Positions 49,559-61,374 of a stretch of DNA of 64,000 nt are shown one piece after another. Under the pieces are notes generated by a model, which was not told the DNA's origin, made no database searches, and worked only from the letters and a program-made list of their open reading frames with translations. Origin of the DNA: Coniferiporia sulphurascens (lineage: Eukaryota > Basidiomycota > Agaricomycetes > Hymenochaetales > Hymenochaetaceae); assembly GCA_002794785.1 (NCBI GenBank), contig NBBA01000002.1, forward strand, positions 186,001 through 250,000, in the 5' to 3' direction. Numbering within the stretch: position 1 is the first letter of the stretch; each line of letters opens with the position of its first letter. The position numbers and the translations under genes are program-made.

Positions 49559-52147
49559 ACTGTATTTTACAGCTTCTCCCCATAGACTTGGAGGTAATTT
49601 CGCTTGTAGCAGATTTACTCATGTATTATTTAAAATCGTTTGATGTGATCGTTCTGCTACTCCATTTTGTTGTGGTGTATCATGAACAGTCAGCTTTCAT
49701 ATTGTTCCTTGTTTTTCTAAATATTCAGTGAATTGTTTACTTAAAAACACTGTATCATTATTGCTTTGTAATATTTTTATTTTTATATTATGTTGTGTAT
49801 TGAGCATTGTAGCCCATGTTGTATAAGCATTGAAACCCTCGTCTTTTGTTTTTAATAAAATCATTTTTATCCATCTTGTAGCGTCATCTACAAGTGTTAG
49901 AAGATATTTATATCCTCCTATTGCATGTGTGGATGCTGGACCCCATATGTCCATATGTATATGATTGCTGAATTTTTCGGCTAATTTTGAAATATGTAAT
50001 TTTGGAATTTGCATTCTTTTTATATTTGCTTCAAGGCAAATTGTGCATTGCGTTTTGTCATAATTTGATATTTTATTGTTTGTAATATGGTCTTCTTTTA
50101 GTAATCGCTTTATATAAGCGTAACTTATGTGTCCGAGTTTTTTGTGAAGTTCAAATAATGTTAAATTTTTTGTAGCCACTTGTACATTGTTGTTAAATAT
50201 ACTATACAATCCATTCATGTTTTTAATTTTACCACATAAAGATCCATTAGGATACTTTATTGTGCATGTATTTTCTTTATAAATAAATTCATAACCATCT
50301 TGACATAGAAGTCCTTGAGAGACTAATGTCATATTCATTTTAGGATTGTAATATACATTTGATAATATTATGACACTTACCAAGTGTCCATTGGGGATGT
50401 AAAGCTTAAGATCCCCTACTATGTTTGCCATAAACATTGTTTTATTTGCGGCTGTTATTGTTATTGCATCAGTTTTGTATGTGTTTCGTAATTGATTTAG
50501 ATATGGTGTTAAATGTATTGTTGCACCAGTATCAATTATATCCATAGAGGAATAAATGTTGTTAGCAAATTCTTTTATCGTAATTGCATTAATGCTTATG
50601 TCAAGATTATTATCATCCACATCTTCCATGGCACTGTCATGATTTCCTATAGCATCAAGGAAGTCATTGTAAGAATAAATTGGGAATTCTCCCATGTCAA
50701 AGTTGTTGTTGTTGATTTCGGTTATGAAGGCGGTTTCGCCTTGGCCTATTACAGCACTTAACTCGATTCGAGAGCTCGATGCAACATTTGTTGCTGCTGT
50801 TGCTGCGGTATGTTTAGCCTGGGCCGCACTTGCCCCAGTCATTGTCGGTGCCGCTGACGCACCTGTTTCCTTCCCTTTTCCTTTTTCGTCATTCGCATCC
50901 TCTTTCTTCTTCTGAGCTGCCTTCGTCCATTCCATTTTTGGTGCCCAGCAGTCTCGACTAAAGTGTCCTAACTTGTTACAGTTATAGCACTTAATTACGT
51001 GTGATTGTTGGTTAGGGGAATATCCCCCTCGTCCTCGTCCTCGCATGTATCCTCCACGGCCCCTATAGCCACGACCTCGTGATTGTACTCTGTGGCTAGA
51101 ACCGCGTCCGTGGCCCCTAAAATAGGGGTGAGTCCGCTCGTCCTTGGGCAGGTGGTTAGCCGCCGCTCCTGTCCTCTGATGATTTTTATGCCACCCCTCG
51201 AAGGCGTTTCTCAATGCCGTTAGTAGGAATTGAGGGGTTAGTTCAATTTCATCTTTGTCCGGATTTGTTTCATTGATTGTTTTAATATATAACTCACTCT
51301 GTGTGAGTACGTATTGATATTGTTCAGGCGTTGCCCTTGTAATAGCCAATATATAAGTCAACTCTGAAACTTTTACCCCTTGGGCTATGAGTTCCTTGTA
51401 TTTATTGCTGAGGTTATTGAGCATTCCATCAAAATGGCTGACATGACCTCTGATATCAAAAAGGGCAGCCTTGTTAAAGCCCTTTGTAATTGTTGTCTGG
51501 ACGTTATATCGTCCATCAAGCGCTTTGAGTAGCGCTGGAATATCTTTAGAGAAATTAAGATAATAAGCCAGTATTTTGTCGGGCATAGTGTGCATAATGC
51601 CGTTATATAAAGTGCTTGATATACCAGTCTCTCCAGTTCCTGGGGAGTTAATGAGCAGGTTACCATAACCTGCACTTTCGATGGCGCTGCAGACTCTGTA
51701 ATTCCAGAGTTTGTAGTTTCTGTGCCTGTCGAGTTTCTCGATTCCGTTGAAGAATTTCCGGAGTTCCGCGAGTTTAGTTGCCATACTCGGTTCATCTTCC
51801 TCGGTATCATTAGCGTCTGAATCTCCAGGATCAGAAGGTTCTGATGGCTCACGTGATGGGTTATTTTTGAATTCTTCGGAGTTTTCTTCTTCGTTATCTT
51901 CTTTTTTATTGTCTTCTGGCTTAATATAAGGATTGTCAATTTTATATTGTTCTTTTTCTGTTGGGTCTGAAATACCCAAATACGTACTGATTCTATATCT
52001 GATTTCAGATGATTTTCCTTGATCTGATATTCCTAAGTCTTTAGCGTGATTCATTAATTCCAGTTTATAGTCAGTTTTTATTTTCAATTTTTCGTCTTTG
52101 GTAGAATTATCATACCTGTTAATTCGGTCTTGTATTTGTTGTTCCAT
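49559..52147 (-). pseudogene. Copia P gag, protease and integrase
   Basis: An uninterrupted frame of 816 codons (49697-52147) begins MEQQIQDRINRYDNSTKDEK. Gag lies first and ends with an RG-rich stretch and the CCHC knuckle CYNCNKLGHFSRDC. The protease active site is IIDTGATIHLTP. Integrase has the HHCC motif (HKKLGHISYAYIK, CTICLEANIK) and the core MDIWGPAST and LLTLVDDATRW. In-frame TGA codons occur at 49697-49699 (GTI/KLTVHD) and 49619-49621 (NNT/VNLL). Element Q has CAA at the latter site. The LINE target duplication lies at the end. Confidence 0.88.
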
Positions 52148-52415
52148 TCTGTTAATAGGTATTTGTCTAAGGTTACATTGAATTATTAGGTCGACTAACC
52201 TTTTGCTATCTTTAGCTTTTTGAATTTTTTCTTCGAGTTCTTCGATAGTGGATGACTGCGTATATGTTATTTTTAGTTTGTTAGCTATTATTCATAATCC
52301 TGATAATTTTTGCAAACGTGTTTGCTCACGAGTGCTAGGTTTCTGTCCGTCAGACATAATTTCATTATTCGAGGATGTATAATTTCATTAATTGTTTCGT
52401 TAGTTGTAGAGTCAA

Positions 52416-52426
52416 GGCTCATAACC
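52416..52426 (-). promoter_or_regulatory. Primer binding site of copia P
   Basis: GGTTATGAGCC directly follows the 5' LTR. It is complementary to the anticodon stem-loop of initiator tRNA-Met (GGCTCATAACC), as in Drosophila copia, where a tRNA fragment primes minus-strand synthesis. Confidence 0.7.
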
Positions 52427-52684
52427 TCTTAAAATCTACGCACATTGTGGTAGATGATGAGGTGCAGTGGTGAAGTAGAGGCAAAGGTGGGTTATCAGCG
52501 TAAACTGATGTATTTCATGGTAGAGACCAGCTCTCCTTATATACATCTACTGTGAGCTATGTATACTATAACTATCATAGCTCCTATTGTATGGCATTAT
52601 CATTGCGTTATCGTTCACTTAGTAAGATGGTTGTTCATATGACCATCCGTTTATTTATATCGTATCATTTATATTTATTTAATA
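52427..52684 (-). repeat. 5' LTR of copia P
   Basis: 258 bp, from TATTAAATAAATATAAATG to GATTTTAAGA on the minus strand, followed by the primer binding site. Confidence 0.88.
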
Positions 52685-53802
52685 CATACAGAAATATCAT
52701 GAAACTGTAATATCGAGTCAAAGGAAAATCTGGTCTTGCAATTCAGCCCTCACTCCTTAGAAATTCTGGGGCCGCCGCTTTTTGCTCACGTTTTTATTCC
52801 GATCCACATAGTGGAAGCTTATGAATATTGTGAGTGTGCTTTAAGTGTGTGCGCTCGGGAAAAGACAAACCGAATGTAACAAGAGAGGCGGCTACCTGGA
52901 AAAACAAACCAAACATTTAGTTATCAGTCTTATTCACAGCTTTGGAGTTTTCTACCAAGCCGACTGCTAAGAGTCTGTTCTTCTTACTCACTTAAAAGGG
53001 ATGGAGATACAATTTCAGTGTCGCGATTACTTTGTACAGTGAAAGACTCACCCATCCACACTTGGCGAATGTAATAACTGCATGACATAACAAATTACAG
53101 GCATGCGGATCAACGAGAGGTATTCTGAGCCCCGGTAACAAGTCGTCGGAACTTACAACTGGATAATGAGATTGCTTATTGCCTTAAGAAAATGCGTCAG
53201 CCGAGACTTTCGGCGAGGTCAGTTACAGCTTACGGTAGAGAAAATGATCATCTGTTAAGGACCTGAGCGTTAGAGTGACATCCACTGTCAGTAAGAGCAG
53301 GACTGCTCACAGAAGTACTCCAGTACAGGTCAGAGATTTCAGGTACGTCGGTAAAGTTTATGACCAAATATGAATACATAGTGTGTGAAATAAATGCGAG
53401 ATGGATCGCATCTAGGAAACTGAAGAGATAAGGAAAAAGAAGAGGAAGTCAGAGACATCTCTGGATGGAGGCCGCCAAACAAATGAACCATAAAAATGAA
53501 ATCTTGGAATCGAAAATAGTTCAAGACAGATGACCATTGAATGTACAAGCAGAAATGACTTACAGCCCATCTCAAATACCATGGATCTTTGACCGAGCTT
53601 TGGTAGTAGCTCAAGGCCTGGGAGCACGTAACTCCAAATAATCTGCAATGACAATCATAAGCAATGTCCATAATGTGGGATGGAATGCTTACACGGCATT
53701 TATAATGAGCCCAATTGTACCCGCACCGAGCGTATTGTTCAGGTTTACTCTGGGCGAAGCCGGACTTCTGGATTCTAGAGTCGCGGACCTTGCGTCCAGC
53801 AT
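52685..53802 (-). pseudogene. DUF6534-like gene, copy C (B-type), 3' half missing
   Basis: The start is the ATG at 53802 (MLDARSATLESRSPASP), then VNLNNTLGAGTIGLIINAV, LFGVTCSQALSYYQSSVKD and a helix near 53400 ending in LVINFTDVP. The sequence aligns with copy B (34010 down to 32911) and then stops at the LTR of copia P. The C-terminal half is absent: the DNA on the other side of P matches sequence 3' of copy B, so about 880 bp are gone. Confidence 0.7.
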
Positions 53803-54119
53803 GGCCGTTTCTGTGCGGGATGTAGGGAGGGTGATGAACACAAGGGCGCCCACTCGTGAGCATTAAAAGCGTAAATTTTGGGTCCTTATGTGCTCTCTAG
53901 AGAAGAGCTTATGGCTCAATTGTATTGACTCGCATCTGTGTTGATGCATGATGATGTGCAGTTCTGTTAACTCAGAATCATGTTCCAAGTGGTTTGTGCC
54001 ATCCCAGATGCCCAAAATTTTCCGGACTTCTAAGATCCTGCACAAATCGATGGAATACTGCAGTGATTCGCACATATGGATGTCAACAAGAAGAAATAGA
54101 GTTTGAACCGTGTCAAACC
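53803..54119. other. 5' flank of copy C
   Basis: Paralogous to 34011-34660 with deletions. No gene. Confidence 0.45.
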
Positions 54120-54500
54120 TGTGCAGAATTCATGAGAAATTCAAGTTTCGGCAGGGCCATTTGGCATGACATACTCCGGAAATTGCCGAGATTTATTTTC
54201 CCTCCAGAAGTATGTGGTCAACGACACTCATGTATCTTCGAGCTGTGAATGACTATTATGACCTTTATCCCTAACAAAAGCCATTCTCTTCCTTTCAAAC
54301 CCGTTTCCGAATATTCTTGCGCTTTATCAGTGCAGGGAAATGCTTCCCCCGGCGATGAACGGTGATCTCTGATCATCGCAGCACGGCAATTGTTGGCAAC
54401 TCCGCGAGACACTGTATACCTTACTGTATTGTACCCATAACCGGGACTAATATGCCTCCTACTACAGGTACAAGCTCCACACAGCACACGGCCGCTCATT
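54120..54500. repeat. Conserved spacer module, copy 2 of 3
   Basis: Matches 31577-31960 and 62870-63270, including GGCAACTCCGCGAGACACTG. Confidence 0.6.
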
Positions 54501-55434
54501 GTGCGGCAGCATGGGGAGCAACCCCGAATAGAGCTAGTAGTTCCTACATCCTTACTATAGCTGTTATTTTATTTGCTATTTGTAATCCCCTAAAGGATGC
54601 CATTTCGCTGGCTCAATCGGTGCTCACATGCAACTGAAATGTTCAGAGCTACTTGAACCGGAGTTGCAGCACGAAGAGTGAATATCAAAGCCCAAAGAGC
54701 CGAAGGCTGAAGTTGAACAAACTTTGATCGCACATAACACAAACGAAACTCGCTCTTCTTTATGTCCTTCTCAATAGTCGTTCTGGCGCCTGCTAGTATG
54801 AAGACGATATGTCTTGTCTATCGGCAACCTTATAGGGAGATTTGTATTCCACATAGGCAATTGGTTCTAACTCAGAGCCAATCACGATATGAGCAGGCGG
54901 TTGTTTTTGTCGCTTATTTAGCCGAAGTAAAATCTTCTTGTCAATGTAAGCAAAGAATATTCATTGGCCAATTATTAGCCAGAGCAATTGGACTTCCCGT
55001 AAGCTTTTAGTCAAAAATACTGAATAAATTTGGACCCTTTTTAGCACCTCCAGCTGTGCCTAATGCATTTTCTAGTTGATAAATATTCCTGTAGCCTTCA
55101 CAATCAGATTAATATTGCTGCCTTGAATGAACGAGCCGAGAGTAGGCATACCCAAATGCAGTAAGCTTTAATGAGGTCGGTGTTTGCCGTTCAGTTCCCT
55201 TTCCTAAAGTGGCTTGCTGCAGATACCCTTCCAGATTAAAGTTCACTCAACAGATGTGATGGTCAGACCCCGGCTTTTTTCCGCCTAGTACGCCTGCATG
55301 TTTGGGCACAAAATATTCTGATGAGCTAACTAAAAGCTTACGGGAAGTCACCCGTTCTAGACTCATTCTCGCTAAGTGATATCTTGGTCGGCACACTAAC
55401 AAAATATACAGTAAATTTCACAAAACAGACTAGG
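54501..55434. other. Spacer, partly paralogous to 27.0-27.8 kb
   Basis: No gene recognised. TATGAAGACGATAT near 54795 and the stretch from about 55390 match the 3' flank of copy A. Confidence 0.4.
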
Positions 55435-55810
55435 CTAAATTGATAGAGTCGGAAGAATGCTTTTTGAAGGCCCTTTTTTAATTTCTTCAGAATAGAGCTC
55501 TGATTCCACCTTTACATTGACCATGATCCTATGGACATCCTTGGAACACACAGCCGTCCCCATCAGAGTCTCGACTCTCTTTGAATCATGGATAACAAAA
55601 CGCACCTTCTCCTCGAAGCCCGTGTTCACATTTGTTGATGAACCACTATGCGCGCTATCAGTCTTTTCTGTGGAATCCCACTGTGCTTGTGATCCAGAGC
55701 CTGATCCAATAGTGACTATATGCTGCAACTGGTATGCACCGACAACGAGAGTATCATGCAATCGTTCACGCACGTTGAGTGTCGCAAGCAGTGAGTTGGA
55801 GTACACTGAT
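55435..55810 (-). pseudogene. DUF6534-like gene, copy D (A-type), C-terminal piece
   Basis: It encodes MYSNSLLATLNVRERLHD, YQLQHIVTIG and FEEKVRFVIHDS, close to copy A 27860-28240, and ends abruptly at 55810 at a family 2 LTR. The N-terminal half of the same gene lies at 61375-61827. The middle (about 1.1 kb in copy A) is missing. Confidence 0.75.
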
Positions 55811-56370
55811 TGTTAAGCTCAATGGTTACTTAATGATCAATGTCAGGGCTTCCTGATCATCGGGGCTAATAGTACGGCAATGGGGCTTCCTAGATGTCAT
55901 AAGTAGAAGATGATTGGTGAAGGGGGCTTCCTGATCGGTGATGTGGACGCAGTGCGGTTCTGGAGGGAGTCGGGTTTTGATGAAGCAACTAATGGCCTAT
56001 AGGCACACAGTAGATGGTTGGTAGCAGATAATGGGCTTGTATGAACAAAGAGCACAAGCTTAGGGTTTGTGCTACTGAAGTTACATGTTTATATGCTACT
56101 CTATGTGTTTGCTACTGTAGCAACTTGGTTAGGTGTGTTTACCAGACTATGGAAGGTCATGGAAACTCAAGGACGGCCTTGGTAATACAAGTATGGTGAT
56201 CAGTAAGCAAAGCACGTCATGATGGTGCAATAAGGCGTCATCATGGTGTCTTATGGTGCAAGGTGCATAAGGATGAGTAAGGCAGAGAAATGGGGGAGTT
56301 GCGCTGACTGATGATGACAAAGAGGAAGTGAGTCAGCGCAGTAGGGGAAAGTAAAGGAAAAGTTGTAACA
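55811..56370 (+). mobile_element. Solo LTR (family 2), copy ii, at a recombination junction
   Basis: 560 bp, TGTTAAGCTCAATGG to AAGTTGTAACA. Unlike copies i and iii its flanks differ: CTGAT from the DUF6534 gene on the left and CAAAC from copia gag on the right. This is the signature of recombination between two LTRs at different sites. Confidence 0.85.
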
Positions 56371-59300
56371 CAAACTCTGGAATTACAGAGTCCGCAGCGC
56401 CATCGAGAGTGCAGGTTACGGTAACCTGCTCACTAACTCCCCAGGAACTGGAGAGACTGGTATATCAAGCGCTTTATATAACGGCATTATGCGCACTATG
56501 CCTGACAAAATATTGGCTTATTATCTTAATTTCTCTAAAGATATTCCAGCGCTACTCAAAGCGCTTGATGGACGATATAACGTCCAGACAACAATTACAA
56601 AGGGCTTTAACAAGGCTGCCCTTTTTGATATCAGAGGTCATGTCAGCCATTTTGATGGAATGCTCAATAACCTCAGCAATAAATACAAGGAACTCATAGC
56701 CCAAGGGGTAAAAGTTTCAGAGTTGACTTATATATTGGCTATTACGAGGGCAACGCCTGAACAATACCAATACATACTCACACAGAGTGAGTTATATATT
56801 AAAACGATTAACAAAACAAATCCAGACAAAGATGAAATTGAACTAACCCCTCAATTCTTATTAATGGCATTGAGAAACGCCTTTGAGGGGTGGCATAAAA
56901 ATCATCAGAGGACAGGAGTGGTGGCTAACCACCTGCCCAAGGACGAGCAGACACACCCTTATTTTAGGGGCCATGGATGCGGTTTTAGCCACGGTGTACA
57001 GCCACGAGGTCGCAGCTATAGAGGCCATGGCGGATATAGCAAGGACAAGGACAAGGGGGATATTCTCCTAACCAACAATCACACATTATCAAGTGTTACA
57101 ACTGTAATAAGTTAGGGCACTTCAGTCGAGACTGCTGGGTGCCAAAAACGGAATGGACAAAGGCAGCTCAGAAGAAAAAAGAGGACGCGAACGACGAAAA
57201 AGGAAAAGGGAAGGAAACAGGTGCATCAGCGGCACCAACAACGACTGGGGCAAGTGCGGCCCAGGCTAAACATACCGCAGCAGCAGCAGCAACAAACATT
57301 GCATCAAGCTCTCGAATCGAGTTAAGCACCGTAATAGGCCAAGGCGAAACCGCCTTCATAACCGAAATCGATGAAAATGACTTCAACATGGGAGAATTCC
57401 CAATTTATTCATATAACGACTTTCTTGATGCAATAGGAAACCACAATAGCACCATGGAAGACATGGATGACAACAATTTAGACGTAAGCATTAATGCTAT
57501 AACAACAGAAAAATTTGCTAATAATGTTTATTCCTCAATGGATATAATTGATACTGGTGCAACGATACATTTAACACCATATCTAAACCGACTACAAAAT
57601 ACTTACAAAACCGATGCAATTACAATAACAGCCGCCAATAAAACAACATTTATGGCAAACATAGTAGGGGATCTTAAGCTTTACATCCCCAACGGACACT
57701 CGGTAAGTGTCATTATATTATCAAACATATACTACAATCCTAAAATGAATATGACATTAGTCTCTCAAGGACTTCTATGTCAAGACAGTTACAAGTTTAT
57801 TTATAAAGAAAACAAATGCACAATAAAGTATCCTAATGGATCTTTATGTGGAAAAATTACAAATAAAAATGGATTGTATAGTATATTTAACAATGATGTA
57901 CAAGCGGCTACAAAAAATTTAACATTATTTGAACTTCACAAAAAACTCGGGCATATAAGTTATGCTTACATAAAACAATTACTAAAAGAAGATCAAATTA
58001 CAAACAATAAAATATCAAATTATGATGAAACTCAATGCAAAATCTGCATAGAAGCAAATATAAAAAGAATGAAAATCCCAAAATTACATATCTCAAAGTT
58101 AGCCAAAAAATTCAGCAATCATATACATATGGACATATGGGGTCCAGCATCCACACACACTATAGGAGGATATAAATATCTTTTAACACTTGTAGACGAC
58201 ACTACAAGATGGATAAAAATGATTTTATTAAAAACAAAAGACGAGGGCTTAAACACTTATATGACATGGGCTACAATGCTCAATACACAACATAATATAA
58301 AAATAAAAATACTACAAAGCGATAACAATACAGTGTTTTTAAGTAAACAATTCACTGAATATTTAGAAAAACAAGGAACAATATGAAGGCTGACTGTTCA
58401 CGATATGCCACAACAAAATGGAGTAGCGGAACGATCACATCAAACGATTCTAAACAATACACAAGTAAATCTGCTACAAGCAAGACTACCACCCAGTCTA
58501 TGGGGAGAAGCTGTAAAATACAGTACTTATGTTTACAATAGAACACCAAAGAGTGCTATTGATTTTAAAACACCATATTTTAAACGATACAACGAAAGTT
58601 ATAATATTGACGATTTAAAAGAATTTGGCCAATATTGCATAATATGACAAGAAGACGTTAATAAATTACAACCAAAAGGAATATATGCACAATGGCTAGG
58701 ATTTGACGAAGAAAGTAAGGGTCATAGAACCTATCATAATAGAAAAATCTCAGTCGAATGAAATCTACAATTTTTAGATTCTCCACCATCTAAAATTGAA
58801 GGGGAGAATATAACAGAAAAACAAAACGAACAAATAAAAGAATTAACAAATGAAAGACCAGTAAGAACAATGAAACCAACAAAACGATCATTAGGTCTTA
58901 ACTTTGACGAACAAAATACAGTTGCTTATCTTATGGAATTTAATCAATTCAATACGGAATTAATAGGTGATCCAAATTCATATCAACAAGCGATCAATAG
59001 AATTGATGCAAATCAGTGGATTACAGCAATGAAAGAAGAAATAAAAACGCTAATCGAAAGATCTATGTGGAAAATCATTGATCCACCAAAAGAAGCAAAT
59101 ATAATAGGAACAAGATTTGTTTATAAAACAAAAAGATTAGCGAACGGAGATATTGAATGTTACAAAGCAAGACTAGTAGTACAAGGATTCGCCCAAATGG
59201 AAGGCATTGACTACTATTCAAATGATACATTCGCTCCAGTGGCAAGATTAGCCACAGTAAGAACTATATTAAGCTGGAGCGCAACAAACAATTATGAAAT

Positions 59301-61080
59301 TCACCAAATTGATATAAAATCAGCTTACCTATATGGTGAATTAGAAAAAGACGAAAATATATACATAAAACCACCACCAGGAAATCTAATCGAAATAAAA
59401 CCTGGGCAAGTTTTAAAATTAAATAAAGCCTTATACGGATTAAAACAAGCAGGCAGATGATGGTATAAAAAACTATCAGAAATTCTAATAGGAATTGGAC
59501 TAGTACAAGCAGTTCAAGATAACACAGTATTCCTTAGAAAAATAAAAGGAAAAACAATTCTAATACTTTTTATACATGTTGATGATATAACGATATGTGG
59601 CTTAAATTTATTAATAATAAAAGCCTTTAAAGATGAAATAGGAAAACATGTTAAATTTACTGATGGAAATGATATACATTGGTTACTCGGCATCGAAATC
59701 GAAAGAAACCAAGAAGAAAGAATTATAAAACTAAGACAAAAACATTATATTAATAATATAATAGAAAAATATAAGTTAAAAGACGCTGCAACAGTACGAA
59801 CACCAATGACACCAGGACAAGTGTTAAAATCACTTGAAAATCCAACCAATGAAGAAATAAACTTTATAAAACAAATACCATACATGAATATGGTTGGAGC
59901 ATTACAATATGCAGCAGACTGTACAAGACCTGATATATCATTCACAACAGGTCAATTTGCTAGGCATCTAAACAAACCTAGTATTGAACATTACAATGCA
60001 GTAAAACACTGTTTTAAATATTTAAAAGGAACAAACTGTTAAGCTCAACGATTACGCGGGGATCGACATCAGGGCTTCCTGATCATCGGAACTGATAGTA
60101 CAGCAACGGGGCTTCCTAGATGTCATAAGTCAAAGATGATCAGCAATGATGCTTCCTGATCAGTGATGTGGACGTGGTAGGCTTCTATGGCGAGTTGGGT
60201 TACGACGAAGTGACTAGTGGCACACTGGCACACAGTAGACTGGTGGTAGCAGATAATGGGCTTGTATGAACAAAGAGCACAAGCTTAGGGCTTGTGCTAC
60301 TGAAGTTACATGCTTATATGCTACTCTATATGTTTGCTACTGTAGCGACTTGGTTAGGTGTGTTTACCAGACTACGGAAAGTCATGGAAACTCAAGGACG
60401 GCCTTGGTAATACAAGTATGGTGATCAGTAAGCAAAGCACATCATGGTGATGCAATAAGGTGTCATCATGGCATCTTATGGTGCAAGGTGCATAAGGATG
60501 AGTAAGGCAGAGAAATGGGGGAGTTGCGCTGACTGATGATGATGAAGTAGAAGTGAGTCAGCGCAATAAGGGAAAAGTAAAGGAAAATTGTAACACAAAC
60601 AATTATTGGTTAATACTTGGAGGTAAAGAACCAATCGAGTTAATCGGATATACCGATGCTGATGGAATGACACAAGAAGGCCATAAAGCAATATCAGGAT
60701 ATATATTCCAAATAGGAAATGCAACAACGTCATGGTCAAGTAAAAAACAAGAATTAGTGTCACTATCAGTATGTGAAGCTGAATTACAAGCTTTAACTCA
60801 TGGAGTAAAAGAAGCAATATGGCTAAGAAGACTCGTTGAAGAGGTACTGCAGACCTTGGATACACCTACGAAAATTTTATGCGATAATCAAGCAGCCATA
60901 ACTATAGTAAACTCAACAGAACAAAAGTATACGCAACGAATGAAACATATTGATATACAAAAAGATTTTTTGTGAGATTACATTGAAAATGAAACCATAT
61001 CAGTTTCATATATTCCAACTGGACAGCAAAAGGCTGATATTATGACGAAAACGCTAACAATAGAATTAATCAAACGTTTT
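56371..61080 (+). pseudogene. Copia Q gag-pol remnant
   Basis: Gag is readable from 56371 to about 57040, where a one-base loss against P (GGATATAGC against GGATACATGC) breaks the RG-rich region. The CCHC knuckle follows in another frame at about 57085. Protease (IIDTGATIHLTP), integrase (MDIWGPAST, LLTLVDDTTRW), RT (FIHVDDITICG) and RNase H (GYTDADGMTQ) are present. In-frame TGA codons are at 58384, 58645, 58759, 59458 and 60973. P has CGA at the sites matching 58645 and 59458. CGA in P is CAA in Q in the run of GGACGA repeats near 57045. Confidence 0.88.
60037..60595 (+). mobile_element. Solo LTR (family 2), copy iii, inside copia Q
   Basis: 559 bp with the 5-bp duplication CAAAC at 60032-60036 and 60596-60600. 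It splits the RNase H region between KGTN and NYWLIL. Confidence 0.92.
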
Positions 61081-61101
61081 ACAAGTCTACTCCACCTAGT
61101 A

Positions 61102-61117
61102 AAAGTTTGAAGGGGAG
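61102..61117 (+). promoter_or_regulatory. Polypurine tract of copia Q
   Basis: AAGTTTGAAGGGGAG immediately upstream of the 3' LTR. Confidence 0.75.
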
Positions 61118-61374
61118 TATTAAACAAATATAACGAAACGATATAAATAATGGATGGTCATATGAACAACCATCTTACTAAGTGAACGATAACACAACAA
61201 TAACGCCATACAAATAGGAGCTATGATAGTTATAGTATATGTAGCTCACGGTAGATGTATATAAGGAGAGCTGGTCTCTACCATGAAATACATCGGTTTA
61301 TGCTGATAACCCACCTTTGCCTCTACTTCACCACTGCACCTCATCATCTACCACAACGTGCGTAGATTTTAAGA
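61118..61374 (+). repeat. 3' LTR of copia Q
   Basis: 257 bp, TATTAAACAAATATAACG to GATTTTAAGA, with the TATATAAGG promoter box near 61258. It abuts the DUF6534 copy D fragment. Confidence 0.88.

Larger units (their letters stand above)
40015..52684 (-). mobile_element. Copia retrotransposon P, interrupted by a LINE
   Basis: This Ty1/copia element is in reverse orientation: 5' LTR 52427-52684, gag-protease-integrase 49559-52147, RT-RNase H 40395-42314, 3' LTR 40015-40271. The LINE at 42315-49558 splits the pol region just after integrase. The order protease, integrase, RT, RNase H marks it as copia. The flanks of the LTRs do not match each other (GTATG against CTAGG), so there is no target duplication. 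Confidence 0.9.
56371..61374 (+). mobile_element. Copia retrotransposon Q, 5' truncated
   Basis: Same family as P but on the plus strand. The 5' LTR and the start of gag are missing; internal sequence begins at CAAACTCTGGAATTACAG. Gag, protease, integrase, RT and RNase H follow, interrupted by a solo LTR at 60037-60595, and the 3' LTR is 61118-61374. Confidence 0.88.

Noticed and set aside
50513..50915. Plus-strand frames in the copia P gag-protease region
   Set aside because: They are antisense to the continuous gag-pol frame of copia P.
42509..61080. TGA recoded as tryptophan in the LINE and copia elements
   Set aside because: All internal stops being TGA first suggested recoding. But TGG is used for Trp in the same frames, and three of the four TGA sites that differ between P and Q have CGA (Arg) in the other copy. 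One LINE site fits Arg in relatives. CpG deamination explains this better.
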